From Chloroflexi bacterium TSY (GTDB lineage: Bacteria > Chloroflexota > Anaerolineae > Caldilineales > Caldilineaceae), in assembly GCA_019217005.1 (NCBI GenBank), contig JAHBNG010000031.1:1-64000 (forward strand): a DNA stretch of 64,000 bases, in the 5' to 3' direction. The position numbers were made by a program, and so were the translations under genes. Shown here piece by piece: positions 1 to 9,086 of this stretch (positions are counted from its first letter, which is position 1; each line of letters begins with the position of its first letter). The notes below the pieces were generated by a model that had not been told where the DNA came from, did no database searches, and saw only the letters and a program-made list of their open reading frames with translations.

Positions 1-106
1 TCCCCCTCTCCATTCTCTCGTTCGCGTATAATTATTTTTTTGGTTTAGCCTTATAGCAAGCTTCATGTCTTTATGTTGACGTCTTGGAATTAGAACGATA
101 GAGGGG

Positions 107-1009
107 TTACTGCCACCCCTCTGCTAATTCCACAATCTGTTCACTGCTCAATTCGCCATCTACAAAAACGATTCGATAACGCAATGGCAGGGTCTGCTCA
201 GGCTCTAATGTATACTCTTCATCGAACATAAAAGCAAAGCTGGCACAAGCAAAAGGATTGATGCGCACAAACCACTTGTTGGGATAGCGTAGATTCTGAA
301 GATGATCCAAGAAAAGAAGCGTTGAACGATTGCCCGTTCCATCATGTTTGCTGCTGTAGGCCAGCCATGATGCAGCCGTGCCGCGGATTTCTTCACCCTC
401 TACCCCAGTACTAGCCCACGCTTGACCGCCCTGAGTAAAGGAGCGTGGCCCCCGCCAAAAAAGTCCACCGTAGCCCGCATTGGGGCGCCCTTCTGTCGTT
501 GGTGACCCAAAAATGAGATCTTCATTACGAATGTTCGTTAAGTTCGTCAGATAATCTAAACACCAATAACCTACGTTTACATCCAGTTCCGTGATTGCAA
601 TTGTCCGGTCTTCTGCAATCCAATCTGCTCCACTCTGTGTCCTCCAAACCAACGTTTCCAGGAGTGAGACCGACTTGCCATCGCAGTGAATTTGCCCCCA
701 TTTTTGGTGCCACATTCCACCATTGTTGGGTAACTGCTTATAACCTTCATCTTTGACATAGGAGGCACCGCCCCAAAAGTTTTGTCCTGAAAGATGGGCA
801 ACCGTCATTTGAATACCCTTATGCCACAGATGATCATGCGGACGATAATTGGTGAGAAGATCCCCCCTCAACGTGTACAGAGGATGAAAATATGGTTTGG
901 GCGACTCAGCCTGAGGCATGTCCGGTTTATAAACATAGCGAAATAGTTGTTGATCACCATAACCGATGTCGATAAAGTCATCATGTTTGTGTGTGAGTTG
1001 TAGAGTCAT
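107..1009 (-). CDS. PmoA-like (DUF6807) family protein
   Basis: A 300-residue protein of the family often named methane oxygenase PmoA in databases (DUF6807). Despite that name it is not a methane monooxygenase subunit, and its role is not established. Seen: the PHDHLWHKG segment at residues 57-65, a typical histidine-rich signature of the family, and a WHQKWGQI segment further on. There is no signal peptide, so it is probably cytoplasmic. Its start overlaps the stop of the upstream Gfo/Idh/MocA gene by 4 bases (ATGA), so the two are translationally coupled; members of this family commonly sit next to sugar oxidoreductases, suggesting a job in sugar-derivative catabolism (inference). The family call is fairly secure; the biochemical function is unknown. 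Confidence 0.85.
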   Translation of the reverse strand: MTLQLTHKHDDFIDIGYGDQQLFRYVYKPDMPQAESPKPYFHPLYTLRGDLLTNYRPHDHLWHKGIQMTVAHLSGQNFWGGASYVKDEGYKQLPNNGGMWHQKWGQIHCDGKSVSLLETLVWRTQSGADWIAEDRTIAITELDVNVGYWCLDYLTNLTNIRNEDLIFGSPTTEGRPNAGYGGLFWRGPRSFTQGGQAWASTGVEGEEIRGTAASWLAYSSKHDGTGNRSTLLFLDHLQNLRYPNKWFVRINPFACASFAFMFDEEYTLEPEQTLPLRYRIVFVDGELSSEQIVELAEGWQ

Positions 1010-2121
1010 ATTTTACCTTGGTTTTTTTGCCAAGCCTGATCTCCAGGGCCATTCATGGCATGATAAAATGGATCGTCGGGCGTGATGGAGCCACGCAGGA
1101 CGGGTTCTCCTGTCATGGCAGATTTATACATGCTTGCTAGAAACTCTATGGTCCCACGGACGCCTGGACCACTAACAGGTGGGCGTTCATTGCGTTCCAT
1201 TGCATCGAGAATCGCCGTTAATTGGCTCGGATGGCGCGCAATTTTTTCAGGTGGCAAAGTCTGCCATTTGTTCAGTTGATCCATTAGATCTTCATCACTT
1301 TTTGCCAAGGCAGTATAACGCCATTGGTCATTTGTATAGCCATAGAGATGAGTCACCTCAACTGTGGCTTTGTCGAAATCAAAGCGCATGTAGGTCTCTT
1401 CGCGAGGAGACAGAACGCTATTCGAGATATTGCCCATGGCGCCATTTTCAAAGCGCACCATCGCCATTGAGACATCTTCTACATCAATATCATGGACAAG
1501 GGTGCCAATCATGGAACGCACTTCACTCCATTCGCCATAGAGCCAGAGAAAGAAGTCAATTGCGTGAATCCCATGGATCATGGTCACACCGCCCGACTCA
1601 GTCTCCCATTTACCACGCCAGGGAACGGCGTAGTAAGACGCGGATCGGTACCAGACAGTCAGACAGTTGCCAACCCGCGGACGCCCCATCGCTTCGGTTT
1701 CAATCAGGTGCTTCAAATGCTGACCACCTGAACCAAAACGCCATTGAAAAACGCTGCTACAATAGTTACCTGTCCGCTGTTCGGCCTCTTCTACGCGATC
1801 CATCTCAGCCAGCGAAACGCAGAGTGGCTTCTCACAGAGTACCCAAGCACCAGCCTCCAGTGCCTGAATGGTTAGCTTGCAATGGGTCCCAGGCGGAGTA
1901 CAGATATGGACCAGCTGGGGTCTCTCTGTTGAAAGCATTTCGGCGACATCGGTATAGCGCCGAGGAATCTCATGGGTCTCACAAAATTCATCGACACGTT
2001 CGGCATCGATATCCATTGCGGCCACAAGCTCAGTGCGAGAGGCTTCGCTGCGTTGCGCTCCAACATGAGCGCGCGCAATTCCGCCTGTCCCAATGATGAC
2101 GGATCGAATCAGTTTTTGCAT
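1006..2121 (-). CDS. Gfo/Idh/MocA family oxidoreductase
   Basis: NAD(P)-dependent sugar or inositol-type dehydrogenase, 371 residues. The N-terminal Rossmann fold shows GTGGIA at residues 11-16 and the family EKP motif at 97-99 (LCEKPL), where the lysine is expected to act in catalysis. The C-terminal half is the usual alpha/beta substrate-binding domain. The ATG is preceded by AGGGAG at about 9 bases, supporting this start. It is the first gene of a two-gene unit, with its stop overlapping the start of the PmoA-like gene. The substrate cannot be read from the sequence. The intergenic stretch upstream (2122-2401) shows no gene. Confidence 0.92.
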   Translation of the reverse strand: MQKLIRSVIIGTGGIARAHVGAQRSEASRTELVAAMDIDAERVDEFCETHEIPRRYTDVAEMLSTERPQLVHICTPPGTHCKLTIQALEAGAWVLCEKPLCVSLAEMDRVEEAEQRTGNYCSSVFQWRFGSGGQHLKHLIETEAMGRPRVGNCLTVWYRSASYYAVPWRGKWETESGGVTMIHGIHAIDFFLWLYGEWSEVRSMIGTLVHDIDVEDVSMAMVRFENGAMGNISNSVLSPREETYMRFDFDKATVEVTHLYGYTNDQWRYTALAKSDEDLMDQLNKWQTLPPEKIARHPSQLTAILDAMERNERPPVSGPGVRGTIEFLASMYKSAMTGEPVLRGSITPDDPFYHAMNGPGDQAWQKNQGKI

Positions 2122-2401
2122 TGAATTAACTCCCTAAACCCGTATTTCTCTACTGGACAGATCGTCATAAGTGTCATTCTAGAGCGGGTATGCGATGCGA
2201 TTTGGTTCAATTCAGGCTGATAGTCGACCCGATTTTGCTCATTTGAGCCATTTGATCAGCGAAGAATCCCACGATCGACAAAAGTGTCCAGTAGCAAAAC
2301 CCGTATTAATAACTCAGCAGTTCAACAATTCATCAATGAACTCGACATCAATAACGACGACTTCCCATTGACGATTCTTTTTCGATAGCGGTATGGTCCT
2401 T

Positions 2402-3163
2402 TCACAACACATCGAGAATGCATTTCGCTGCATTGCTCAGCCGCGCAGCCGTTTCCGCGCGCACATATTGACGCTGATCTGTTTGTTGGGGGTGCTGGCG
2501 GCGAACAAAGTAAGCGTGTAGAGCACGTCGATAATCTCCGCTGCTGTTAAATGTACCTCCATGCCAGGTGTGCGAGTTAAAGATCACCACCGTACCAGCT
2601 TCGCCCAACAAGAGAACTTCATCCGGATGTGGTTGAGACGGATCGTCCATCGCATCTTGTGGGAGTTGCCCAGAGCGATGGGAACCAGGAACAACACGGG
2701 TTGCGCCATTTTCTTCTGTGAAGTCATCCAACAGCCAGATTGAATTGCAGACTTGAAAGTTGTCTGGCGCAACGGCTTCGCGCCAATCAACATGGAGATT
2801 TTGTAACCCTGCTCCCGGGTTGGCCATTCGTCCATTGAGCGACGAGAGTTTCAAATCGCCATTGAGAACATGTGAGACGGCGGCCAAAACAAGCGGCTGG
2901 GTGAAACAGATTTCAAAAAGCGGATCCTTGTTCACCAAATTTGCAAGCCGGATAGCCCCTTCTTCCTGACGGAACTCCTCACCTGCCCGACCTGCTTCTT
3001 CAGCCACAAGTTCCTCAACGCGTTGGCGCATGGCTTGAACTTGCTTGCTGGTCAACAGATTGGGTAGTGGTAAATAGCCATACTCATCCAAGAAAAGTCG
3101 ATCATAAATATCCAGCGTGTCTGGACGAACCCCTAAATCGTATAATGCTGCTTCTATTTTCAT
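2402..3163 (-). CDS. Phytanoyl-CoA dioxygenase (PhyH) family protein
   Basis: Fe(II)/2-oxoglutarate-dependent oxygenase of the PhyH family, 253 residues from the start chosen here. The iron-binding HxD is HVD at residues 124-126, and the distal histidine lies in the HTWHGG segment (198-203), followed by an arginine (about 211-213) that would hold 2-oxoglutarate. The open frame extends another 43 codons upstream, but that part covers intergenic repeat sequence and has no family similarity, so I start at the ATG giving MKIEAALYDL. Its ribosome site is weak. Such enzymes hydroxylate varied small molecules; the substrate is unknown. A second, unrelated-looking PhyH gene lies at 31341-32048. Confidence 0.88.
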   Translation of the reverse strand: MKIEAALYDLGVRPDTLDIYDRLFLDEYGYLPLPNLLTSKQVQAMRQRVEELVAEEAGRAGEEFRQEEGAIRLANLVNKDPLFEICFTQPLVLAAVSHVLNGDLKLSSLNGRMANPGAGLQNLHVDWREAVAPDNFQVCNSIWLLDDFTEENGATRVVPGSHRSGQLPQDAMDDPSQPHPDEVLLLGEAGTVVIFNSHTWHGGTFNSSGDYRRALHAYFVRRQHPQQTDQRQYVRAETAARLSNAAKCILDVL

Positions 3164-3254
3164 TCTTACGTACTGTTTAGTGCGTATTGCGTAGCACCTG
3201 TTTACAGAATTGTGGGTCTTCGCGACAAAGTGTACAAGCGATGAATTGGTGGTA

Positions 3255-3300
3255 CGTGATACGTGGTGCGTCAAGCGATCCAGTACGCACACGTATCACG
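3255..3300. repeat. Intergenic inverted repeat (TACGTGATACG type)
   Basis: CGTGATACGTGGTGCGT is followed by its near reverse complement ACGCACACGTATCACG. Related short words (TACGTATTGCGTGGTGCGT-like) recur in gaps at about 3180, 4405, 9531, 48765 and 51310, so this appears to be a dispersed REP-like sequence rather than a dedicated terminator. Confidence 0.55.
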
Positions 3301-3405
3301 GACTACGTTGTCAAGTACACTATCTCGCGTAGAGTCAGAATTGATTGTGCGGCTGGTGTCTGTGTATCAGTGCAGATCGCTGTTTTGCTGGAGTCGTTCG
3401 GATTG

Positions 3406-4389
3406 TCAGGCGGCTCGGTTGACCATTTCTAGCATTGCCGTCATGTAGCCAATGGCATAGGCGCGTCCGCGATGTCCCCAATTTGTGTCTTCGATCATTT
3501 GGGGAACGTGATCGGTGATCATAAAGCCAGTAAAACCAACGTCCTTGAGTGCTTTTATAATTGTGAAGGGGTCCACATTGCCCTCGTTGATAAAGCACTC
3601 GTTGAAGCAGGGCACTTGCCCCTGGACGTCTCGAAAATGAACATAGATAATCTTGTTTTGCATACCAAAATAATTAATGCCGCGCAGTACATTTTCTTGA
3701 CCGCCCATTTCAGACCAGCAGCCCATACAGAAGTCCAAGCCATGATGGGGGCTATCAAATTTATCCATTGCGCGTCGGAAACCCTCAAAGCTATGAAAGA
3801 TACGCGCGATGCCTCCGAGTGATTCGACAGGTGGATCATCGGGATGGAGTGCAAGTTTGACGTCCGCTTCTTCTGCCACAGGCAAAATTCGTTCTAGGTA
3901 GTAGCAATAGTTCTCCCACATCTGCTCAGCGTTATAGACTTTTTCGTGGGTCAGTTCGGCAGGATTATGTTCCTCTAAGTTAAATCGAGTGCCTCGTGCC
4001 CCGCCACGCAAAACAGCAGGATTGGGCGTGCGCCAAACTGAGTTGGGCATCCAATGATAGCCCAAAATGGGGATGCCCGCCTTGCCCATGTTGCGAATAG
4101 TGGTCGACATATGTTCAATCTGCTCGTCCCGTCCAGGTAAGCCAAGCATTATCTTATCATAAAAGGAGACAGGCACATTTTCCAACGCCATCAAGCGTAG
4201 TCCCGCTGCATCCGACCGCTGACGATAGTCGAACAGCTCCTCATATTCCCAGTGCGTCTCACCTGGCAACTTGGGAGTATTCATCAAATAATCGTCTGCG
4301 CCCAACTGCTTGATATATGCTAGCATCTCGTCCGTCAATTCATTAAATTGTCCCAAACCGATACGCATGGAGAGGGTTGTGGTGTTCAT
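3406..4389 (-). CDS. uxuA: Mannonate dehydratase (UxuA-like)
   Basis: Dehydrates D-mannonate to 2-keto-3-deoxygluconate in hexuronate catabolism; a TIM-barrel metalloenzyme. 327 residues from the ATG giving MNTTTLSMRIG, which has an AAGGAG ribosome site 6 bases upstream; the frame runs 24 codons further back through repeat-like sequence and I do not use that. Recognisable segments are ALHPDDPP, the GLDFCMGCWSE segment and YVHFRDVQG, all typical of the family and holding its metal ligands. Shorter than E. coli UxuA (about 394 residues) but normal for the Gram-positive/Chloroflexota type. It fits the surrounding sugar-acid island. Confidence 0.9.
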   Translation of the reverse strand: MNTTTLSMRIGLGQFNELTDEMLAYIKQLGADDYLMNTPKLPGETHWEYEELFDYRQRSDAAGLRLMALENVPVSFYDKIMLGLPGRDEQIEHMSTTIRNMGKAGIPILGYHWMPNSVWRTPNPAVLRGGARGTRFNLEEHNPAELTHEKVYNAEQMWENYCYYLERILPVAEEADVKLALHPDDPPVESLGGIARIFHSFEGFRRAMDKFDSPHHGLDFCMGCWSEMGGQENVLRGINYFGMQNKIIYVHFRDVQGQVPCFNECFINEGNVDPFTIIKALKDVGFTGFMITDHVPQMIEDTNWGHRGRAYAIGYMTAMLEMVNRAA

Positions 4390-4471
4390 AGCGTTCTCCT
4401 TGATCGTGTTGCGTAGTGCATATTGCGTGGTACCAATTATCGATCTAACTGTACTGAACATAGCTATTTGA

Positions 4472-5152
4472 TCACGTGCGTGATTGTGCCCAAGTGGTCA
4501 GTAAGGTCGCTATATTTTTCATCGTTAATGGTAAATTTTTTTCAAAGTCCTGTGCGGCGGTTGCATTTGCTCCATCAGATATTCCGCGAACTTCCACAAA
4601 TGGGATTCCACTAAAGTGGCACGCCCGTGCGCCCCCAGCTCCTTCCCAACCGTTCGCTAATGCCTCTGTTCGCTCCCTTAGGTCTCGTCGCCGCTCGTCA
4701 TCGACGACATCTTCATCTCCGCTGGCAATGAGCCCAACATAGACATTAAAGGATTGGTGCGTGATGGGCGTTTGTTTTAGCTCTTCCACATGAATCTCAG
4801 AACTCTTGAATCGTGGAAGAAGTGGTTCACCAAAGTTATTGTGTATGTCAAACTCGATCGTTTCGCTCCCAATCACCACATCCCCGACCGCCAAGTTTTC
4901 GCTCAAGCCGCCGGCAGCTCCGGCACAGATCACCACATCCCACTCTGGACCGCGTTCAATCAAATGCTGCGTCTGCACTGCAAATTGGGCTTTGCCAAGA
5001 CCGCCAGGTGCCAACACCAAGCCTAGCTCAGGTAGGTGGATTGTCGGAATCAGACCAACCTGTATTGATTCCGTTGAGAATCCTTGTTCAACACAACCTT
5101 GGACACAGAAATCAAGTTCTTCCTGCATCGGAGTGACAGTCAGTATTTTCAT
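4472..5152 (-). CDS. Nucleoside phosphorylase / nucleosidase family protein (MqnB- or MTAN-like)
   Basis: PNP/UDP-family alpha/beta enzyme of 226 residues that would cleave an N-glycosidic bond in a nucleoside. Seen: MKILTVTPMQEEL at the N-terminus, a CAGAAGGL loop, VGDVVIGS, and FVEVRGISDGA near the C-terminus, where the conserved EVRGISD element carries the catalytic aspartate. The order resembles futalosine hydrolase (MqnB) and 5'-methylthioadenosine/S-adenosylhomocysteine nucleosidase; sequence alone does not decide between them. A TTG at 5179 would give nine more residues and overlap the upstream stop, but the ATG at 5152 gives the family-typical N-terminus. Confidence 0.8.
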   Translation of the reverse strand: MKILTVTPMQEELDFCVQGCVEQGFSTESIQVGLIPTIHLPELGLVLAPGGLGKAQFAVQTQHLIERGPEWDVVICAGAAGGLSENLAVGDVVIGSETIEFDIHNNFGEPLLPRFKSSEIHVEELKQTPITHQSFNVYVGLIASGDEDVVDDERRRDLRERTEALANGWEGAGGARACHFSGIPFVEVRGISDGANATAAQDFEKNLPLTMKNIATLLTTWAQSRT

Positions 5153-5175
5153 GATGACCCCAATATCAACAACGC

Positions 5176-5973
5176 TCAAGAACCCTGTGCAACAGCCAGG
5201 TCCGCAAGCTGATCATATGTACCAAGCCATGCACCCTGTTCACGGGCATAGGTAATTACATCCTTGACCACCTGTACCTCACCAGGATTGATCATCAACA
5301 TCCACGGATGAATCACCAATGAGCACATCCGTTCCTGGGATTTGGCTCGATCAATCATGGCCATCCACTTTTCGCGGGCGCGGGTCGGGCTAAAGGCTTC
5401 CTCGATCCACGGCTCATCACGGCGGCGATCGCTCCAATCGGATGCGCCTTCTGCCAAATCGGCATTAACCAGAATGGTCTGACCAGTCTCCGCAATCTGT
5501 CGTGGCTGGGGTAGCAACGAGTTCTGACTACGAATTCTCGAGAGTACGTAGTCGAGTCCTGTCTCTGCTGCGGCGCGTAACGTATTCTCATCAGCCAATC
5601 CATGATGTGGCACAGCTAGTCCGCGCACGCGGACGCCACACACATCCTCAATTGATTGAGACATGCGCTTCAAACGGTGACGTTGATCGGCCAAAGGCAA
5701 GCCAGCCAATGCCGGATAATGAAACATACTGTGCCCGAAAATCTCGTGCTCTGCGGCAATGTCTTGAATCAAATTGGGGTAAAGTTCAGCCGTAATGCCT
5801 AACACAGCAAAACTATGATGCACACCCATTTCGGCAAAAAGATCAAGTAAATTGGTCACAGAAACAAGCGTCGTGCGAAAGTCACCAGTATATTTCTCCG
5901 CTTCGACATGTTCGACATCGACGCGCAGGATAAATGCAAATGAATGGCCACACCAATCAACACTACTCTTCAC
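5176..5973 (-). CDS. Polysaccharide deacetylase family protein
   Basis: NodB-fold carbohydrate esterase (CE4-like) of 265 residues. The metal/base aspartate is in LRVDVEH (D19), and the metal-binding histidine pair is HSMFH (H81 and H85), the canonical HSxxH. A later HPWML segment can serve as the C-terminal catalytic histidine motif. There is no signal peptide, so it is likely cytosolic and may act on N-acetylated sugars or amides rather than on cell-wall polymer. Its start overlaps the end of the upstream Gfo/Idh/MocA gene by 11 bases, indicating an operon. Confidence 0.88.
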   Translation of the reverse strand: MKSSVDWCGHSFAFILRVDVEHVEAEKYTGDFRTTLVSVTNLLDLFAEMGVHHSFAVLGITAELYPNLIQDIAAEHEIFGHSMFHYPALAGLPLADQRHRLKRMSQSIEDVCGVRVRGLAVPHHGLADENTLRAAAETGLDYVLSRIRSQNSLLPQPRQIAETGQTILVNADLAEGASDWSDRRRDEPWIEEAFSPTRAREKWMAMIDRAKSQERMCSLVIHPWMLMINPGEVQVVKDVITYAREQGAWLGTYDQLADLAVAQGS

Positions 5974-7027
5974 GTTTCACCTCATCGTTTCCAGATTGAT
6001 TGCGCAGACATGCCTGTTCAAACGCCGCACAAAACTCAAGGCTGCGCAACGCTTCCTTTTGCCATGGAATGGGGTTTGCTCCCGTACGACACTTTTCTAT
6101 CCAGTGCAGTAGCTCAGCTTTGTGCATATTGCCCTGATCGACCGAGATCTGCTCAGATTCGGTGCGACTGTAGACTTCTAACTGCAGTTGGCCGCTCTTC
6201 GGTTCTTGAAGCAAACGCAAAGCGCCTTCATCCCCTACGATTTCGGTGAGCCTTGCCGGGAAAGGAAAATCGGTCGACATGTAGAAAGTCAAGGAACCAA
6301 GTGCACCATTCTCAAATTCAATGAGGCATTTGCCATTGTCGATGTACGGTATGCCATGATGATCCAAGTTGGCACCCAAAGCCATAACTTGGGCCGGTTC
6401 AGAGCGCATCAACCAGCGCAAGGCGTCACAAATGTAAAAACCCATCTCGTATGCTGGCCCCGCTGCCATGGTCGGATCACTCTTCCAGCCGCCCAGCGTC
6501 AAGTGATGCACGATCTGCGCATGGCCGGAAATAGGGCGCCCGATTCGTCCGTTGTCAATGACCTGGCTGGCTGCAACGTAGGCATCATTGAAGCGCAAGG
6601 GAATGCTGCCCAGGAGAACAACGCCAGCCCGATTGGCGGCGTCAAACATTCGTTCCGCATCGTCACAATTGTTGGCAAATGGTTTGGGGACAAAGACATG
6701 CACCCCTTGCTTAGTCGCACGGAGCGCATGATGGATGCGTAGATAGTCTTCGGTCGTGATGCAAACAGCATCGAGCTCTTCTGCACCAATCATCTCTTCG
6801 GGTTGCTCGTAGACCCGTAAACCAAAACGTTCTGCATAGCCATCCAATGTCTTCGGATAACTCTTCAGCCAGGGAAGGTTCCATGATGCTTGGATGGCAC
6901 GCGGTTCGCGGTTCAGATGTGCAGCAGCGACCACTTCGACATTGGGAACATCGGCAAGATAGTGGGCATAGTACAGCGTGTAGGATGAGACGACGCCCAC
7001 AATGCCAACTCGGAAGGTGTCAGACAT
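5963..7027 (-). CDS. Gfo/Idh/MocA family oxidoreductase, variant EKP motif
   Basis: 354-residue NAD(P)-binding oxidoreductase. The Rossmann start is VGIVGVVSSY rather than the usual GxGxxG/A, and the catalytic EKP is VPKPF here: the lysine is kept but the preceding glutamate is replaced by proline. The C-terminal substrate domain is complete. The altered nucleotide loop suggests a changed cofactor mode or a substrate-binding rather than catalytic role (inference). It is translated just before the deacetylase with an 11-base overlap, and lies 9 bases downstream of another member of the same family, so these three form one unit. Confidence 0.88.
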   Translation of the reverse strand: MSDTFRVGIVGVVSSYTLYYAHYLADVPNVEVVAAAHLNREPRAIQASWNLPWLKSYPKTLDGYAERFGLRVYEQPEEMIGAEELDAVCITTEDYLRIHHALRATKQGVHVFVPKPFANNCDDAERMFDAANRAGVVLLGSIPLRFNDAYVAASQVIDNGRIGRPISGHAQIVHHLTLGGWKSDPTMAAGPAYEMGFYICDALRWLMRSEPAQVMALGANLDHHGIPYIDNGKCLIEFENGALGSLTFYMSTDFPFPARLTEIVGDEGALRLLQEPKSGQLQLEVYSRTESEQISVDQGNMHKAELLHWIEKCRTGANPIPWQKEALRSLEFCAAFEQACLRNQSGNDEVKREE

Positions 7028-7036
7028 AGGTTCTTC

Positions 7037-8122
7037 TCATTGGTGAATCAACTTGACAAACTGCCCTGTGGTCGATGATTCATAGCTCGCCGTAATCAAC
7101 TCCAACGAGGCGATTCCTTCACGTCCATCGGTGACGGGTTCCTTGTCGTTTAGCAGACAGTCAACCCAGTGCTGCCAGTAATTGGCAAATGGAGAGAGTG
7201 CTGGCAACGTTTCGCTCTCGATCCGCGAGTCCTCTCCCCACATAGCACCGAGCGATTCAAAATAGGTTCTAGCCTCGTCGCTCACGTCGTTTTGGGCCAG
7301 ACTAAAGAGCTGAAAGATGTTTCGCTTCTGATCGATGATGAGCGTCCCCTTATCCCCATATACTTCCACCCGACCGCTTCCCGGACGTTCATTGTAGCAT
7401 GATTCGAGCGTCCCGACGACGCCACTCTCAAATTCTAAAACAGCAGCCATATTATCATCGCCTTCCATGTTGGAGACAAGTGTCTTCCCAATCGATGCAA
7501 GTCGCTTGGCTGGTCCCAGATACCAGCGAAAGATGTCGGCATAGTGAACGGCCAGGAGGCTAAACGATCCCGCAAGCGCTTCGGAAAATGAATGGCGCCA
7601 ATAGCCAGGGCCAACGCGCGCACGCAATCCACCGGCATGGGCAGTGCGGGCACGAATTGAGGTGGGGCGACCGATCAAGCCTTCGTGGATGATCTTGGCA
7701 CCATGCATGGTGGGTGTGCGAAATCGCTGCATGTAGATGACGCCGAGCTTTCTCCTAGATTGTTCTGCAGCAGTCACCATCTTCTCTGCATCTTTGATGG
7801 TCGTGGCCATTGGTTTTTGGCACAGTACATGTTTGCCTGCCTCAAGAGCCGCAATTGTGGGCGCAGCATGAAAATGATTGGGGGTGCAAACTTCGACTGC
7901 ATCTAACTCCGCGTTGGCGATCATGTCATGAAAGTCAACGTAGCAATGGCTCTCTGGGACACCATATTTGCGCGATGTGTTGGCCAATGCCTCCTCATCG
8001 AGATCGCAAAGTGCTGCGATCTTTACGTCAGGGATTTCGGTATAGGGCGTCAAATGACGCTTGGTTGCGATGTTGCCTAGATCGACAAAACCGATGCGGA
8101 GGGGGCGAGTTTGGTTGGTCAC
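7037..8122 (-). CDS. Gfo/Idh/MocA family oxidoreductase
   Basis: NAD(P)-dependent sugar-type dehydrogenase, about 361 residues from a GTG giving (M)TNQTRPLRIG. The frame is open back to an ATG at 8191, but those 23 codons come from a low-complexity stretch (CAATAGTCAATGG-like words repeated in the gap), so the GTG with an upstream AGGA is preferred. The nucleotide loop reads VDLGNIATK and the EKP motif is CQKPMA, with the lysine retained. The gene end lies 9 bases from the next Gfo/Idh/MocA start. The substrate is unknown. Confidence 0.85.
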   Translation of the reverse strand: MTNQTRPLRIGFVDLGNIATKRHLTPYTEIPDVKIAALCDLDEEALANTSRKYGVPESHCYVDFHDMIANAELDAVEVCTPNHFHAAPTIAALEAGKHVLCQKPMATTIKDAEKMVTAAEQSRRKLGVIYMQRFRTPTMHGAKIIHEGLIGRPTSIRARTAHAGGLRARVGPGYWRHSFSEALAGSFSLLAVHYADIFRWYLGPAKRLASIGKTLVSNMEGDDNMAAVLEFESGVVGTLESCYNERPGSGRVEVYGDKGTLIIDQKRNIFQLFSLAQNDVSDEARTYFESLGAMWGEDSRIESETLPALSPFANYWQHWVDCLLNDKEPVTDGREGIASLELITASYESSTTGQFVKLIHQ

Positions 8123-8230
8123 TGTGTTGTATCCTGATGAATGGTCAATAGTCAACGATGGCCAATGGCTCACTGAGTGAACAATAGTCAATGGTTAATG
8201 ACTGTCTGCGATCTACTGTGTGAGCAGTTG

Positions 8231-9004
8231 TTACTTTATTTGTGCTATGATTTCGCGGTAGAGTGCTGCGTAGAGGGCGATGACCATTTTTTCTCCGCCG
8301 TCTCGATAGCCCAGTTCGAGTGAAAGAGTGCCTTGATAGTTGTTTTGCTTCAGGATGCCAAAGAGCTCTTTGTAGGGGAAAGTAGGATCTTCCAAATTGT
8401 GCATGTGTACATAACGTACGTACTCTTTGACTTGACCGAAGGTGAAGGCAACTGAGCCATCAACCAGATCGCGTTTGTCACAATTATAGTTGATGGCGAC
8501 CTGTGGGTGATTGGCAATCTGGACGGCACCCAGACAATACTCCCAGTAGTAGAACTGACCATGCATTTCGAGCCAGATGTCAACGCCGGATCCTTCTGCA
8601 TATCCTCCCAACTCGGCTAGCGATTCTCCCACATATTGAACGACCTGCATTTTGGGGATGCCAGGTGGAAAATCATTGCCAAAGACGCGGATACCAGGGC
8701 AATTTAGATCGGCGGCCAGGTCGATAAACTGTTTGGAGCGTTCGATGGCACGTTGTCGTTCCGACAGATCGGGATACTCAAAACGTTGGCTGGTTGAGAG
8801 ACAGGTGACGTCTAAACCAGCGTTGTTCAAAAATGTAAGAATGCGTCGCCGTTCTTGCTTGGGGATTTCGGGTTCAACACCATGTTTTTGGCCTGCTTCG
8901 CAGCGAAATTCAACCCCTTCAAACCCGTTTGCAGGCAGCAATTCCACGATGTCGCGCAAAGTCAGGTCGGTATCGATGCTGTAGGTATCAAGTGCAAGTT
9001 TCAT
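8231..9004 (-). CDS. Sugar phosphate isomerase/epimerase family (xylose-isomerase-like TIM barrel)
   Basis: 257-residue AP-endonuclease-2/xylose-isomerase-like TIM barrel. Typical segments are FEGVEFRCEAG, IRVFGNDF, WLEMHGQFY, INYNCDKRDL, YVHMHNLED and LSLELGYRDG; the Glu, Asp, His and Glu residues in the last five would bind the divalent metal. Family members isomerise or epimerise ketoses or act as inosose dehydratases/isomerases, which suits the Gfo/Idh/MocA neighbours: inositol- or ketosugar-type pathways use this pair (established for Iol pathways; specific role here is inference). The ATG is used as given. Confidence 0.88.
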   Translation of the reverse strand: MKLALDTYSIDTDLTLRDIVELLPANGFEGVEFRCEAGQKHGVEPEIPKQERRRILTFLNNAGLDVTCLSTSQRFEYPDLSERQRAIERSKQFIDLAADLNCPGIRVFGNDFPPGIPKMQVVQYVGESLAELGGYAEGSGVDIWLEMHGQFYYWEYCLGAVQIANHPQVAINYNCDKRDLVDGSVAFTFGQVKEYVRYVHMHNLEDPTFPYKELFGILKQNNYQGTLSLELGYRDGGEKMVIALYAALYREIIAQIK

Positions 9005-9086
9005 GGTTCACTCTTGTATAAATTCTAGTGTGGTTGTGATGAAACCAGAGTTTTCCCTCGCCCTACCAAAGAGGCAATCGCTGGTT

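Noticed and set aside
107..1009. Methane monooxygenase subunit, as the PmoA name might suggest
   Set aside because: The protein has no membrane helices and matches the DUF6807 family that carries the name by annotation only.
1179..2096. Long plus-strand open frame (305 codons) opposite the first oxidoreductase
   Set aside because: Composition is that of an antisense shadow (Arg/His/Ser-rich), with no family resemblance, while the minus-strand Gfo/Idh/MocA gene is complete.
3163..3292. Upstream extension of the PhyH gene
   Set aside because: The extra codons lie in dispersed repeat sequence and add no family-like residues.
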